Positions 35,153 through 44,346 of a stretch of DNA of 64,000 bases are shown one piece after another. The position numbers and the translations under genes are program-made. Under the pieces are notes generated by a model. The model ran no database searches and was not told the DNA's origin. It saw nothing but the letters and a program-made list of their open reading frames with translations. The number at the start of each line of letters is the position of its first letter. The stretch's first letter is position 1. Source of the stretch: an uncultured Myxococcales bacterium (lineage in GTDB: Bacteria > Myxococcota_A > Polyangia > Polyangiales > Polyangiaceae); contig CALMUT010000316.1 of NCBI GenBank assembly GCA_937872925.1, positions 1 through 64,000 of the forward strand, written 5' to 3'.

Positions 35153-35560
35153 CTAAAACGGCTTCGTCAGCGCTAAAAAGGCCGCCCCCACCGCACAGAT
35201 GACCAGCACCGCGCCCATGGGATGGGCGCCTTTCGTCGGCTCATCGCTGGCGAGCCGCTTCGCCCGCGCGCCGAGCACGTGGTGGAGGGCGATGACGACC
35301 AGCACCAGGGTCAGCTTCGGATGCATCCAGCGGGTCTGTGAAAAGTAGAGCGCGGGATTCATGAAAAGCACGGCTCCGCCCCCGATCAGGGAGGCAATGA
35401 ACCCGGGGACGGCCACCTTGCGGTAGATCTGCAACGCGACGGGTTTCCGCACCGCGGCCGCTCCCGCCATGCCCAGAGCCACCGCGACACCCGCGATCCC
35501 CCCGATCCACAGCAGGTTCCCGGTGATGTGCAGCACGAGCAGCAGAGCTTGGGCAGTCAT
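35153..35560 (-). CDS. CopD/HemJ-like small membrane protein
   Basis: A 135-residue protein with four predicted membrane helices (about residues 5-30, 50-68, 80-98 and 112-132). His in V-L-H-I-T-G-N-L-L-W, and W-M-H-P-K-L followed by A-L-H-H-V-L-G, resemble the haem-binding His pattern of HemJ and CopD-family proteins. HemJ oxidises protoporphyrinogen IX in many proteobacteria, but the key N-terminal motif is not fully matched, so a general CopD-family call is safer. It lies between the TPR gene and the divergent tldD (94 bp between starts). Confidence 0.7.
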   Translation of the reverse strand: MTAQALLLVLHITGNLLWIGGIAGVAVALGMAGAAAVRKPVALQIYRKVAVPGFIASLIGGGAVLFMNPALYFSQTRWMHPKLTLVLVVIALHHVLGARAKRLASDEPTKGAHPMGAVLVICAVGAAFLALTKPF

Positions 35561-35654
35561 TGGATAGGCAGCATAGTGAAACCCGCAGCGGTTCGGGAGC
35601 CCTGATCCTGCCTGTCTTGCGTATGGGCACCGCCCGTCGCATGGTCAGTCCGCT

Positions 35655-37103
35655 ATGACAACCGCCAGCCTCACCTATCGTGCGCCCTTCGCGCCCGGCC
35701 AACCTCAGGCCATCGATCCCGAAACCTGCGGCAAATTGCTCAGCGTTGCCTTGTCGCGAGGTGGCGACTACGCCGATCTGTACTTCGAGTATCGGGCGGC
35801 GGCGTCTATGTTGTTTGAAGAGGGCATCACGCGCAGCGCGTCGCGCGGGGTTTCCTTGGGCCTGGGAGTGCGCGTTCAGCGCGGCGACGCGACGGGCTAC
35901 GCCTACGTCGAGGATTTGAGTTTCGAAGCCATGAAACGCGCGGCAGAGACCGCGGCCCGCATTGCGGAAAGTGGTGGCGGTGTGGCTCCTGCGACTCTTG
36001 AGCGCATGACGCTGCCGGAACGCTACGATCTGGACAAACTGAGCATCGACGTTTCGGGTTTGGAAAAGCGCGCCCTGTTGGAGCGCGCGAGCCGCGCGGC
36101 GCTCGCCCACGACAAGCGTATCGTCAAGGCGGACGCGAGCTTCGCCGAAGAGGTCCGGGAGATCCTCGTCGCTACTAGCGACGGGCGCTTTGCCCACGAT
36201 GTGCAGCCCCTCATGCGCTTTGGTGTTTCGGCCATTGCTGAGCAAGGGGACAAACGCGAATCTGGGCGTAGCGGCGGTGGTGGCCGCATGACCCTGGGAT
36301 ACTTCGACGACATGTCGCCGGAATGGCACGCGGAGCGCGCCGTGAAACAAGCTCTGACGCTGCTCGATGCCCGCCCCGCGCCCGCCGGTCAACTCGAGGT
36401 GGTGCTCGCCCCTGGCGACAGCGGTATTCTTCTGCACGAGGCAGTGGGGCACGGTCTGGAAGCCGACTTCAACCGCAAGGGGACAAGCAACTACACCGGG
36501 AAGATCGGCGAGCGCGTTGCAAGTGATCTCTGCACTGTAGTAGACGACCCGACCTTCGTGCAGAGCCGCGGATCCATCAATGTGGACGACGAAGGCATCG
36601 AACCCGAAGCCAGCACGCTGATCGAAAACGGCATGTTGCGCGGCTACATGCAGGACCGACTCTCCGCGCAGCACTTCAAAACTAATCCCAGCGGCAATGG
36701 TCGGCGCGAGAGCTTCAAATGCGCGCCGATGCCGCGCATGACCAACACCATCTTGCTTGCGGGGCCCCATGACCCGGAAGAGATCCTCAAGAGCGTCAAA
36801 CGCGGCGTGTACGCTAAGACCTTCGGTGGCGGCCAGGTGGACATCTCGAATGGCGACTTCGTCTTTTCTTTGACTGAGAGCTACCTGATCGAGGACGGCA
36901 AGATTACGGCTCCGCTCAAGGGCGTGAACCTGATCGGCAACGGCCCCGACACCCTCACGCAGGTGTCCATGCTCGGCAACGACGTCGAACTCTCCGATGG
37001 TATTTGGACCTGCGGCAAGGATGGCCAGAGCGTGCCGGTGGGTGTCGGTTGTCCCACGATCAAGATCGACAAGATCACCGTCGGTGGCACGCAAATCGGG
37101 TGA
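35655..37103 (+). CDS. tldD: Metalloprotease TldD
   Basis: A 482-residue cytosolic protease subunit that with TldE (PmbA) processes peptides such as microcin B17 and unfolded proteins. The zinc-binding motif H-E-A-V-G-H (HExxxH) is at about residue 260, within SGILLHEAVGHGLEAD. Further signatures are GTSNYTGKIGERVAS, DDEGIEPEASTLIENG and PRMTNTILLAGPHDPEEIL. The usual partner pmbA/tldE is not adjacent in this window. The 3' end overlaps the following regulator frame by about 20 bp if its GTG at 37084 is used. Confidence 0.95.
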   Translation: MTTASLTYRAPFAPGQPQAIDPETCGKLLSVALSRGGDYADLYFEYRAAASMLFEEGITRSASRGVSLGLGVRVQRGDATGYAYVEDLSFEAMKRAAETAARIAESGGGVAPATLERMTLPERYDLDKLSIDVSGLEKRALLERASRAALAHDKRIVKADASFAEEVREILVATSDGRFAHDVQPLMRFGVSAIAEQGDKRESGRSGGGGRMTLGYFDDMSPEWHAERAVKQALTLLDARPAPAGQLEVVLAPGDSGILLHEAVGHGLEADFNRKGTSNYTGKIGERVASDLCTVVDDPTFVQSRGSINVDDEGIEPEASTLIENGMLRGYMQDRLSAQHFKTNPSGNGRRESFKCAPMPRMTNTILLAGPHDPEEILKSVKRGVYAKTFGGGQVDISNGDFVFSLTESYLIEDGKITAPLKGVNLIGNGPDTLTQVSMLGNDVELSDGIWTCGKDGQSVPVGVGCPTIKIDKITVGGTQIG

Positions 37104-37806
37104 AACCCCCCCGGCGCGGGTACGCGCCGTGGTGGGGGTAATTGGGCACAGCCCGCTTTTGGAACGCGACGACGGCGCTGTCGCTGTGCTGCGTCAGCTT
37201 GGTGCCGAAGTGCGTGCCCAAGACCTCTGGGACGATCCACAGGGGCTGATCGAAGACGGCTCTGTCCTGCGGGCATTGGTCTTCGAAGCGCTCGATCGCC
37301 CCGATTTGGGTGTGGCCGCCCTGCGAGCACTGCGCAAAGAAAAGAGCTTCGACGCCGTCGGCACCCTGTTGGTGGTGACCGTGCCGCAACTCGGCCGCGT
37401 GGAACCCTCGAACGGCTTCGATGACTTCGTGCTCCACCCCTACGTGCCGGCGGAGCTCTATGCGCGTATTCGTGCTCTGGAGTGGAAGGTCAGTGAGTTC
37501 GCGAGTGAAGAGCGGCACAAGGTGGGTTCCATCGTGGTCGATCGCGCGGCGCACGAGGTGAGTAGTGACGGCAAACCTATCGCGCTCACCGCGAAGGAGT
37601 TTGCTCTGCTCGTCTACTTCTGTGAGCGACGCGGGCGTGTGCTCTCGCGGGAGCACCTGCTGTCTAACGTCTGGGGCAATCGCTACGAAGGGGGCGCGCG
37701 TACCGTCGACATCCACGTGCGCCGGCTGCGTGCAAAGCTTGGTGAGGCGCTGCCGCTCGAGACGCTGCGGGGCAGTGGCTACAAACTGCGCGCACCCGAC
37801 GAGTAA
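37084..37806 (+). CDS. OmpR/PhoB-type winged-helix regulator with degenerate receiver
   Basis: About 240 residues. The GTG at 37084 (overlapping tldD) or 37129 are possible starts; the conserved part begins at AVVGVIGHSPLLERDD. Residues about 15-130 look like a receiver, but the phosphoacceptor Asp is replaced: the strand reads A-L-V-F-E-A-L-D-R-P-D-L-G with Glu at the Asp position. The conserved Lys before Pro is His (FVLHPYVPAEL). The C-terminal roughly 100 residues are an intact Trans_reg_C domain (TAKEFALLVYFCERRGRVLSR, R-T-V-D-I-H-V-R-R-L-R-A-K-L, LRGSGYKL). It probably acts without phosphorylation. No histidine kinase is adjacent. Confidence 0.88.
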   Translation: MARKSGETPPARVRAVVGVIGHSPLLERDDGAVAVLRQLGAEVRAQDLWDDPQGLIEDGSVLRALVFEALDRPDLGVAALRALRKEKSFDAVGTLLVVTVPQLGRVEPSNGFDDFVLHPYVPAELYARIRALEWKVSEFASEERHKVGSIVVDRAAHEVSSDGKPIALTAKEFALLVYFCERRGRVLSREHLLSNVWGNRYEGGARTVDIHVRRLRAKLGEALPLETLRGSGYKLRAPDE

Positions 37807-37807
37807 C

Positions 37808-37838
37808 GGCCCTGTTTCGGGATGGCCTAGGTTTTTTT
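37808..37838 (+). terminator. Possible terminator after the winged-helix regulator
   Basis: GGCC (37808-37811) and GGCC (37824-37827) can pair around a 12-base loop that has an internal CC/GG pair. A run of seven T starts at 37832. The stem is short, but position just after the stop codon and the T-run fit a terminator. Confidence 0.4.
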
Positions 37839-37924
37839 GGGGTTTCAGGCTTTTCTCGGCATCGACGCCCCGCGGGTCGGGGCCTGGATGACGCCGTAGA
37901 CCCGTGTACACTCGATCCTGACTC

Positions 37925-39880
37925 ATGTCGGCGTTTCAACTCGCGCCGGGAACGCTGTTCGCTGGCGATTACCGGATCCTGCGACCGCTCTCTCAGGGCG
38001 GAATGGGAGCCGTTTTCGTCGCCGAGCAACTGAGTACCCGTGCGGAGCGGGCGCTGAAGTTGATGCACCCACAGCTGGTGCGGGATCCCGTATTGCGCGG
38101 GCGCTTCGAACAAGAAGCCAAGATCGCCTCGCAGATCCCCAGCGACCACGTGGTGCAAGTGATCGCCGCAGGCGTCGACGATGCCAGCGGCATGCCGTGG
38201 CTGGCGATGGAGCTGCTGGACGGAACGGACTTGCTCGAAGCCGCTGCCACGGGGCGCGCCGGGCCCGCGGTTCTGCGCGAGATCATGGCGCAGCTGTGCC
38301 ACGCTCTCGGGGCTGCCCACGAGCGCGGGATCGTGCACCGGGATCTGAAACCCGAGAACATCTTTCTCGCTGCACCGCGGCGTTCTGGAATTCCCTTCAC
38401 CGTCAAGGTCCTGGACTTCGGGATTTCCAAGATGACCTCCGAGGCCGCGTCTGCTTCGACCACCGCGTCCCTCGGCACTCCGCTTTGGATGGCTCCAGAG
38501 CAAGCAGGTGCCAGCAGCGGTGTGATATCTCCTGCGACGGATGTGTGGGCGCTCGGCTTGATCGCATTCTGGCTGCTTTCCGGTCGCCACTACTGGCTTG
38601 GTGCGCGCGAAGACGGCGTGACCTTGCAGGCGCTGATGCGTGAGGTCTTATTCGACCCACTCGTGCCGGCGTCGCAACGTGCTCATGAGTTGGCGAACGA
38701 CGCGCGGCTGCCGCCCGGATTCGACGCATGGTTCGACAAGTGTGTGCAGCGCGAGCCCAAGGATCGCTTCCCCGACGCCAATGTCGCTGGCGCGGAGCTG
38801 GAGCAGTGTCTGGCCCAGTCGCACCAAGCTGGTGCCCTTGCTGCGGGCGTTGGGGGCGCTCTGGCCACTTCCGGGCCTGCCGGCGACGACGCACCCAGCC
38901 TAGGGGGCGCGCCGGAAGCCATGGGCGCTGCCGGCGCCCCTGTCGCGCGCACGGTCGACGACATGCCGCCGCTGCGCATCAACACGCCGCCCGCTCCGCC
39001 CCCCGCGGGCCATGTGCCGGTGCGAACCGACTGGGTTACGCCGGGTCCCCAGCCGCGCATCTCACCCCTGCCGCCAACGCCGCACCACGTTCCCGCGTAT
39101 GGGCCACCGCCGGGGATCGGACACACCACGGGCGCGCCTTGGGCGTCGACCCCTTCCGCAGCGCATAGCGAAGCGCTCAGCTATCAGGTCGAGCCGCGCC
39201 GAGGCGGCTGCGCGGCCATGGCCATCGCCACTCTCGCGATTGTTGCGGGAGTCATCGTCGCGGCTTTCTTCACACGGGACACGTGGGAGCCGACCCTGCT
39301 TTCCTATTTGGGCGAAACGCCAGAGTCCCCGACGCCGCCGCCAGCGCCGCCCAAACCCACCGCGCCGCAGTTGAAGTGCCCCGACGGCACACGCCGGCAA
39401 GGCGACGTGTGCATGAAGCTCATCGATACACGGTGTCCGTCGGGCATGCGTTTCAGCAGCCGTGGCTGCGTGGCCATCGTTGCGGCACAAGATCCGGATG
39501 CCGGTTCGGCGAAGCCGAGTGGCACTTCACCGGCCGTGGGACCCAAGCCGAGCGGCGGCATGATGAAAGACTCGCAGCTGTGGGTGAAGTGCCAACCCGA
39601 ATGCCAGAGCGTAAGGATCGACGGCAAATCCTTTGGCCCTAGCCCGGTGCGGGCAGTGCTGCCGCCGGGGCGCCACACCGTGCTTGGCCAGCGCAACGGC
39701 TACAGTGGCTACTCCACCAGCGTGGTGACTGCGGTGGCTCGGACCGACACGGTCACGTTGCGCTTGACGCCCAACGCTGCCTCGCCGGGTGCCAGCAAGA
39801 CTCCGGCAAAAACCTGCGATTGCTCCAAGAAAACGAACGACGTGGGGTGCAACGCGTTCTGTGCGATGCAGAAGAAGTAG
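37925..39880 (+). CDS. Ser/Thr protein kinase with transmembrane helix and PEGA-like C-terminal domain
   Basis: A 651-residue Pkn-type kinase. The kinase domain (about residues 15-290) has the Gly-loop L-S-Q-G-G-M-G-A-V-F, the ATP Lys in A-L-K-L-M, catalytic I-V-H-R-D-L-K-P-E-N, D-F-G-I-S and G-T-P-L-W-M-A-P-E-Q, so it should be active. A Pro/Ala-rich linker leads to one membrane helix (about 425-447). The extracytoplasmic part has Cys-rich short motifs (LKCPDGTRRQGDVCMK), a PEGA-like beta domain (about 535-610) and a Cys-containing tail. It could sense the cell surface and signal inwards. It follows the regulator gene by 118 bp. Confidence 0.93.
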   Translation: MSAFQLAPGTLFAGDYRILRPLSQGGMGAVFVAEQLSTRAERALKLMHPQLVRDPVLRGRFEQEAKIASQIPSDHVVQVIAAGVDDASGMPWLAMELLDGTDLLEAAATGRAGPAVLREIMAQLCHALGAAHERGIVHRDLKPENIFLAAPRRSGIPFTVKVLDFGISKMTSEAASASTTASLGTPLWMAPEQAGASSGVISPATDVWALGLIAFWLLSGRHYWLGAREDGVTLQALMREVLFDPLVPASQRAHELANDARLPPGFDAWFDKCVQREPKDRFPDANVAGAELEQCLAQSHQAGALAAGVGGALATSGPAGDDAPSLGGAPEAMGAAGAPVARTVDDMPPLRINTPPAPPPAGHVPVRTDWVTPGPQPRISPLPPTPHHVPAYGPPPGIGHTTGAPWASTPSAAHSEALSYQVEPRRGGCAAMAIATLAIVAGVIVAAFFTRDTWEPTLLSYLGETPESPTPPPAPPKPTAPQLKCPDGTRRQGDVCMKLIDTRCPSGMRFSSRGCVAIVAAQDPDAGSAKPSGTSPAVGPKPSGGMMKDSQLWVKCQPECQSVRIDGKSFGPSPVRAVLPPGRHTVLGQRNGYSGYSTSVVTAVARTDTVTLRLTPNAASPGASKTPAKTCDCSKKTNDVGCNAFCAMQKK

Positions 39881-39973
39881 CGTGCGAAACACGCCGGTCG
39901 GCAACACCCGGACCCGTCGCCGATCCGCAGAATTTGAATGAGCCCCGGTGGCCGCGGCTGCTAGAACGGCTGC

Positions 39974-40975
39974 GTGCTGTTCGTGAGTCTGGGCTGCCCG
40001 GCCGGTGTAGGGCCCGAAGTTTCCGTTGCTGCGGCCCTGCGCATGCCGGCGCGGGTCGTGCTGGTCGGAAGTCGCATCGTCGTGGCTGCGGCTGCGTCCA
40101 GCCTGGGGGTGGGCCACGAACGGCTGGTCGCCTTCGACGGGCGGGCTCCGAAGCGCGGCCAGATCGCGGTGTGTGATCCCGGTCCGACGCTCAGTGCCCG
40201 CGACTACCGACCCGGTCGACCCTCCAAGCTCGCAGGGCGCGCGGCGCTCTCGTGGATCGACGCGGCCGTGCGCCTCACCCGTGAGCACCCCAAGTCTGCC
40301 ATGGTGACCGGCCCGGTCAGCAAAGCGTCGATTGCAAACTCGGGGGCTCGGGGCGCCGCTGGTTTTCGCGGGCACACAGAACACATCGAAAAGCTCCTTG
40401 GCTCGCCGCACAGTGTGATGTGTTTCTATACGCCCGGTTTTTCCACGTCCTTGGTGACGACGCACCTCCCGGTGAAAAAAGCGACGCGGGCCATCACACC
40501 CGAGCGCGTCTGCATCGCGACGGTCGAACTCGCCGAATTTCTGCGTGCTCTCGGCATCAAGCATCCGAAGATCGCAGTCGCCTCTCTGAATCCCCATGCG
40601 GGTGAAGCGGAGCTACTGGGCCGCGAGGAGAGCACGGCCATCATTCCGGGATTGAGGCTTGCCCGTCGGCGGCTACGTGGCGGGGCCGAGCTGTCCGGAC
40701 CCATCGGAGCCGAGACAGCCTATCGCGTAGCCCATGGCGGTGGGTACCACGGGGTCGTGGGCATGTTGCACGATCAAGCCACGATCCCGACGAAACTGGT
40801 CGCGTTCGGGGATGCCGTCAACGTCACTCTGGGCTTGCCCATCATCCGCACAAGCGTTGACCACGGCACGGCTTATGACATTGCGTGGCAGCGCAAAGCC
40901 GATCCCGAAGGCATGCTCGCCGCGATGCAGCTCGCACACCGGCTGCTGCCATTTTCACGTGTATCGGGTCGCTGA
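39974..40975 (+). CDS. pdxA: 4-hydroxythreonine-4-phosphate dehydrogenase PdxA
   Basis: A 333-residue NAD-dependent enzyme of pyridoxal-phosphate synthesis (DXP-dependent pathway). The GTG at 39974 is chosen; the conserved start L-F-V-S-L-G-C-P-A-G-V-G-P-E-V follows directly. Further markers are MVTGPVSKASI, GFRGHTEHIEKLLG, ASLNPHAGEAELLGREE and YHGVVGMLHDQATIPTKL, covering the substrate and metal-binding His residues. pdxJ is not adjacent. It overlaps the methyltransferase gene by one base (TGATG). Confidence 0.95.
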   Translation: MLFVSLGCPAGVGPEVSVAAALRMPARVVLVGSRIVVAAAASSLGVGHERLVAFDGRAPKRGQIAVCDPGPTLSARDYRPGRPSKLAGRAALSWIDAAVRLTREHPKSAMVTGPVSKASIANSGARGAAGFRGHTEHIEKLLGSPHSVMCFYTPGFSTSLVTTHLPVKKATRAITPERVCIATVELAEFLRALGIKHPKIAVASLNPHAGEAELLGREESTAIIPGLRLARRRLRGGAELSGPIGAETAYRVAHGGGYHGVVGMLHDQATIPTKLVAFGDAVNVTLGLPIIRTSVDHGTAYDIAWQRKADPEGMLAAMQLAHRLLPFSRVSGR

Positions 40976-42864
40976 TGCCGCCCCGCGCCGACCCGCGACT
41001 TGTCGCTGTGCAAGCGATGCTGCCCGAAGCTGGCCCCGTAGTGAAGTCCGTGGCTCCTGCGGAACAGCTGGCGGCGGTTCGGGTACTGCTCGTCGCGGAT
41101 ACTGCGCGCCGCTACTGCATCAGCAACGATCTGGATGTCGGGCTACTGCGTGGGTCACGGTTGCTTCAGCTCGAAGCCGATGCAGAGCGTGTTGTGTACT
41201 GCCTTGCGGAGACTCGTGCACGTGCCAGCGAAGCGCTGATTGGCGATCTGTGTGGCGCACCGTTGGAGACCATCGGTGCGGTCTTGGAACGGACCCTCGA
41301 TTTGGTGATCTCCGATGCAGGGATCCTGAGTTGGTCGCGTGGTCGCAAACCGAGTGGCAGCTACTTCACGCCCGAGGTCTGGACTCGTCACGTCATGCAG
41401 ACCGTGTTGCGGGGTCAAAAGTGCACCGCACCCAAGGTGCTGGACCCAGCCGCGGGCGCGGGTGCGTTTTTGATCGCCGCCGCGCGCGCACTCTCCGAGT
41501 CGGGAGCGAACCTGACCAAGGTGGTTGCGACGCAACTCCACGGCGTGGACAAGAGCGAACTGGCCATCGCGGCGTGCGAAGCAAGCCTCACTCTGCTGGC
41601 GAAGGACGCTCGGGTGCTGTCGTCCCTACGCCAGCACCTGCGGGTCGGCAACGCGCTGATCACCCCAGCCGACGGCTGCCCCCATGACGAAGGTGCGCTC
41701 GACACACTCGGGGCTTTTCCCTCGGTATTCAGCGACGGGTCGGGCTTCGATTTGGTCGTGGGCAATCCGCCTTGGGTGGCCTTCGCGGGCCGAGCTGCCA
41801 AGCCGCTGCCGCCGGAAGTCCGGGCGTTCTATGCGCGTCGCTATGCTGCGTTCCGCGGCTATCCCACCCTGCACGCCCTGTTCGTAGAACGCGCCGCAGA
41901 GCTGGCGCCCCAGGGCACCCTGGCGCTATTGCTGCCGAGTCCGATCGCAGATCTGGACGGCTATCGAGCCGTGCGCAGCGTCTTGGCTCGCAGCCACACA
42001 GTTCGGGAGCCGCTATTGGAGCTGGGCCAAGACGCTTTCGCCGGCGTGACCCAGCCTTGCTTCGTGTTGCTGGCAGATCCCGGTACCGATCCTCGCGGTG
42101 GCGATCGCGCCTATGTGCTTTCCGAACGCACTCGTCGGGCGGCAGATGCCGCCGCGGTGCAGCCGCCGGAAGTGCTCGCAGGGATCGCGAAGCGAGCGCC
42201 GTTTCCCGACGCGTTGTTTGGCGAGATGGGCTTTCAGAGCAGCGGGGAGGTTTCCAAGCGCCTATTTCTACGCGGAGATGCTCCGGACGCCCAGCACACG
42301 TACCCGCTCTTGGAGGGTCGCAATGTGCGGGAGTTCCACCAAGACCCACCGCGGCTTTTTTTGCATCCAGACGCAGAGGTGTTGGCGCGGTCCCGCTGCC
42401 GCCTGCGCCCGGCGGAAGAGTACACGCGAGCACGTTTCGTCGTGCGTCAAACCGCCGCCTGGCCCATTGCAGCCCTGCATGGTGGGCTACCGTTTCGCAA
42501 CTCGCTGCTGGCGGGTTTTGCCCACGACGCGCTGTTGCCCGAAGCTGTGGTCGCGTTGCTCAACAGCGCGCTGTACCGCGCCCTGCACCTTGCCGCCCGC
42601 AGGGACGCGCGCCAGGCCGCCTTCCCGCAGATGAAGGTCGGTCATTTGCGCGGCATGCCAGCGCCGGACACAACGCGCGCGGAGTTCGCCGCGCTCTCGC
42701 CTCTGACACGTACACTCACCGAAAGCGGTGTCACCGCTGCCAGGCGTCTGCAGCTAGACCAGCTCGTGTTTGCGCTCTTCGATGTCAGCGCCGACGATCG
42801 CACAGCCGTGATGCGTTTCTTGGCAGAGCGCGCGCCCAAGGTATACGCAGGCGCTCAATCGTAG
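40975..42864 (+). CDS. N6-adenine DNA methyltransferase, Eco57I-like
   Basis: A 629-residue protein starting at ATG 40975, coupled to the pdxA stop. The first 120 residues are helical and family-variable. Motif X is S-G-S-Y-F-T-P (about 127-133), motif I is D-P-A-A-G-A-G-A-F-L (about 157-166) and motif IV is N-P-P-W (264-267), identifying an amino methyltransferase of the gamma class. The C-terminal roughly 280 residues are a target-recognition region (RNVREFHQDPPRLF, FVVRQTAAWPIAALH). No nuclease motif was visible, so it may be an orphan methylase or the M part of a type IIG enzyme with a cryptic nuclease. It converges with the next gene (10-bp overlap). Confidence 0.85.
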   Translation: MPPRADPRLVAVQAMLPEAGPVVKSVAPAEQLAAVRVLLVADTARRYCISNDLDVGLLRGSRLLQLEADAERVVYCLAETRARASEALIGDLCGAPLETIGAVLERTLDLVISDAGILSWSRGRKPSGSYFTPEVWTRHVMQTVLRGQKCTAPKVLDPAAGAGAFLIAAARALSESGANLTKVVATQLHGVDKSELAIAACEASLTLLAKDARVLSSLRQHLRVGNALITPADGCPHDEGALDTLGAFPSVFSDGSGFDLVVGNPPWVAFAGRAAKPLPPEVRAFYARRYAAFRGYPTLHALFVERAAELAPQGTLALLLPSPIADLDGYRAVRSVLARSHTVREPLLELGQDAFAGVTQPCFVLLADPGTDPRGGDRAYVLSERTRRAADAAAVQPPEVLAGIAKRAPFPDALFGEMGFQSSGEVSKRLFLRGDAPDAQHTYPLLEGRNVREFHQDPPRLFLHPDAEVLARSRCRLRPAEEYTRARFVVRQTAAWPIAALHGGLPFRNSLLAGFAHDALLPEAVVALLNSALYRALHLAARRDARQAAFPQMKVGHLRGMPAPDTTRAEFAALSPLTRTLTESGVTAARRLQLDQLVFALFDVSADDRTAVMRFLAERAPKVYAGAQS

Positions 42865-44201
42865 CGACCCACCCAGGCGCTCCAGCGATCTCCCGGGGAG
42901 TCCCCGGCGACGACGACGCGGCCGCGCGCATCCAGGGCGGCTCCGAATATGAAGCTCGGTCGTGGCGCCTTGTCGTCGACCCATGACGGGCGCTCTTCCG
43001 CGCCGTCCGAGGTCAGCAGCACAAACAGCGGCTGTGCGGCGTCACCCAAGCCTCGGAAACCTGCGCCCAGGATGTGCCCGCTTGGCAGCGGTAGCAGCGC
43101 ATAGACCTCGTCGCTCGCTCCCAGGGGCACCGCGAGCCCATTCCGGCCAAAGCTCTCGTCGATCTGTCCGTCCGCGCGCAGACGCGCGATCACGATCGGG
43201 CCGCTTGGCGCGTGCCCCGCGACCAATATGCGGTCTGCGCTGTCAACGGCCAGCGCCCAGGCACTGCCGACGGCGACGTCCTGCAGCAGCATGGAGCCGC
43301 CGGTTCCGAACGCGGCGTCTGGCGCGCCGCGGGCATCGAGTCGGGAGACGAACATGCGGTCCTTTGACGGCAGGTATCCGCTCAGCACAATGCCGCCGTC
43401 GCCGTGCAGGGCGGAACGAGTTGCGAACGCGCGCTTGCCCGGCACGGGTCGGACCAGCCCGACGCCGGCGGTACCAAACTGCGCGCACGGTGTTCCATCG
43501 CCTTCGAGACACAGCACTTGATTGGTATCCGAGCCGTGGTATCCGCTGATCAGCAGTTTGCCGTCAGCACGTACGTGCACCGCCTGCGCGCGATTGTCCT
43601 GGCCCGCGCTGTGCTCGACCGTTCCCGCCGTGCCGAAGCTCGCATCCAAGGTCCCGTGTGGCGACAGCCGCGCCACGATGAAGTTGGTGCCACCCTTGCC
43701 ATAGAAATAGCCGGCCACGACGACTTTGCCTTGAGCGTCGACGGCGATGGCCTCACCGAAGGCGCGTCGCTGCCCGATTTGCACGACACCACCCCGTCCA
43801 TACGTCGCGTCTAACTTGCCCGTTGCATCGAAGCGCGCCACGGCCATGTCGGTACCGTGCGTGAAGGGCGCGTGCCCCACGGTGTACACAACGCCGTCAG
43901 GGCCCAGCGCTACGGCCTTGAAGCGGTGCTCGCCAGATTTCTGCCAGATCGACGTACTACCCGTTGTGCCGAAACTCACATCGCGCTTCCCGCGGAACGC
44001 GAGGCGGCTCGCGTTTCGCGTAGGCACCTGGAGCGGCACCTGCGCTTCGGATGGCTCGGGCGCTGGCACGGCGACGTGACCAGTCGCTTCGGGCGCTTTT
44101 TGGGGTGGCGGTGTGGGGCGTGCACAGGCCGGCGCAAGGGCGCAAATGCACGCAACTACGTTCCAATGCCGGAACTGCGCGCGTGCCCCCGAGTTGCCCA
44201 T
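42855..44201 (-). CDS. Delta-60 repeat lipoprotein
   Basis: A 448-residue lipoprotein; ATG 44201 gives the lipobox L-A-P-A-C. The body is five or six copies of a roughly 55-residue delta-60 repeat with the signature A-R-(F/L)-x-x-x-G-x-(L/I)-D-x-(T/S)-(Y/F)-G, for example VARFDATGKLDATYG and IVARLSPHGTLDASFG. These form a beta-propeller-like ring. Such repeats are frequent in myxobacterial surface proteins; binding partner unknown. The stop overlaps the end of the methyltransferase gene by 10 bp on the opposite strand. Confidence 0.85.
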   Translation of the reverse strand: MGNSGARAQFRHWNVVACICALAPACARPTPPPQKAPEATGHVAVPAPEPSEAQVPLQVPTRNASRLAFRGKRDVSFGTTGSTSIWQKSGEHRFKAVALGPDGVVYTVGHAPFTHGTDMAVARFDATGKLDATYGRGGVVQIGQRRAFGEAIAVDAQGKVVVAGYFYGKGGTNFIVARLSPHGTLDASFGTAGTVEHSAGQDNRAQAVHVRADGKLLISGYHGSDTNQVLCLEGDGTPCAQFGTAGVGLVRPVPGKRAFATRSALHGDGGIVLSGYLPSKDRMFVSRLDARGAPDAAFGTGGSMLLQDVAVGSAWALAVDSADRILVAGHAPSGPIVIARLRADGQIDESFGRNGLAVPLGASDEVYALLPLPSGHILGAGFRGLGDAAQPLFVLLTSDGAEERPSWVDDKAPRPSFIFGAALDARGRVVVAGDSPGDRWSAWVGRYD

Positions 44202-44346
44202 GGTGCCTGCAGTGTAGCCGTAGGCGGCCCCGCCGGGGGGCCAGGCCCACCCAGCCGGCTGGTGGCTGCCCGGTGAGTCACCACGCTTCGGATTGCTGCC
44301 TACGCGCTGGGCGTCGAAAAGGGGCGCCGCCACTCGCCCTTCTTCA

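Noticed and set aside
35241-37094. 617-residue open frame antisense to tldD
   Set aside because: It is the mirror of the tldD codon pattern; tldD itself has full family conservation.
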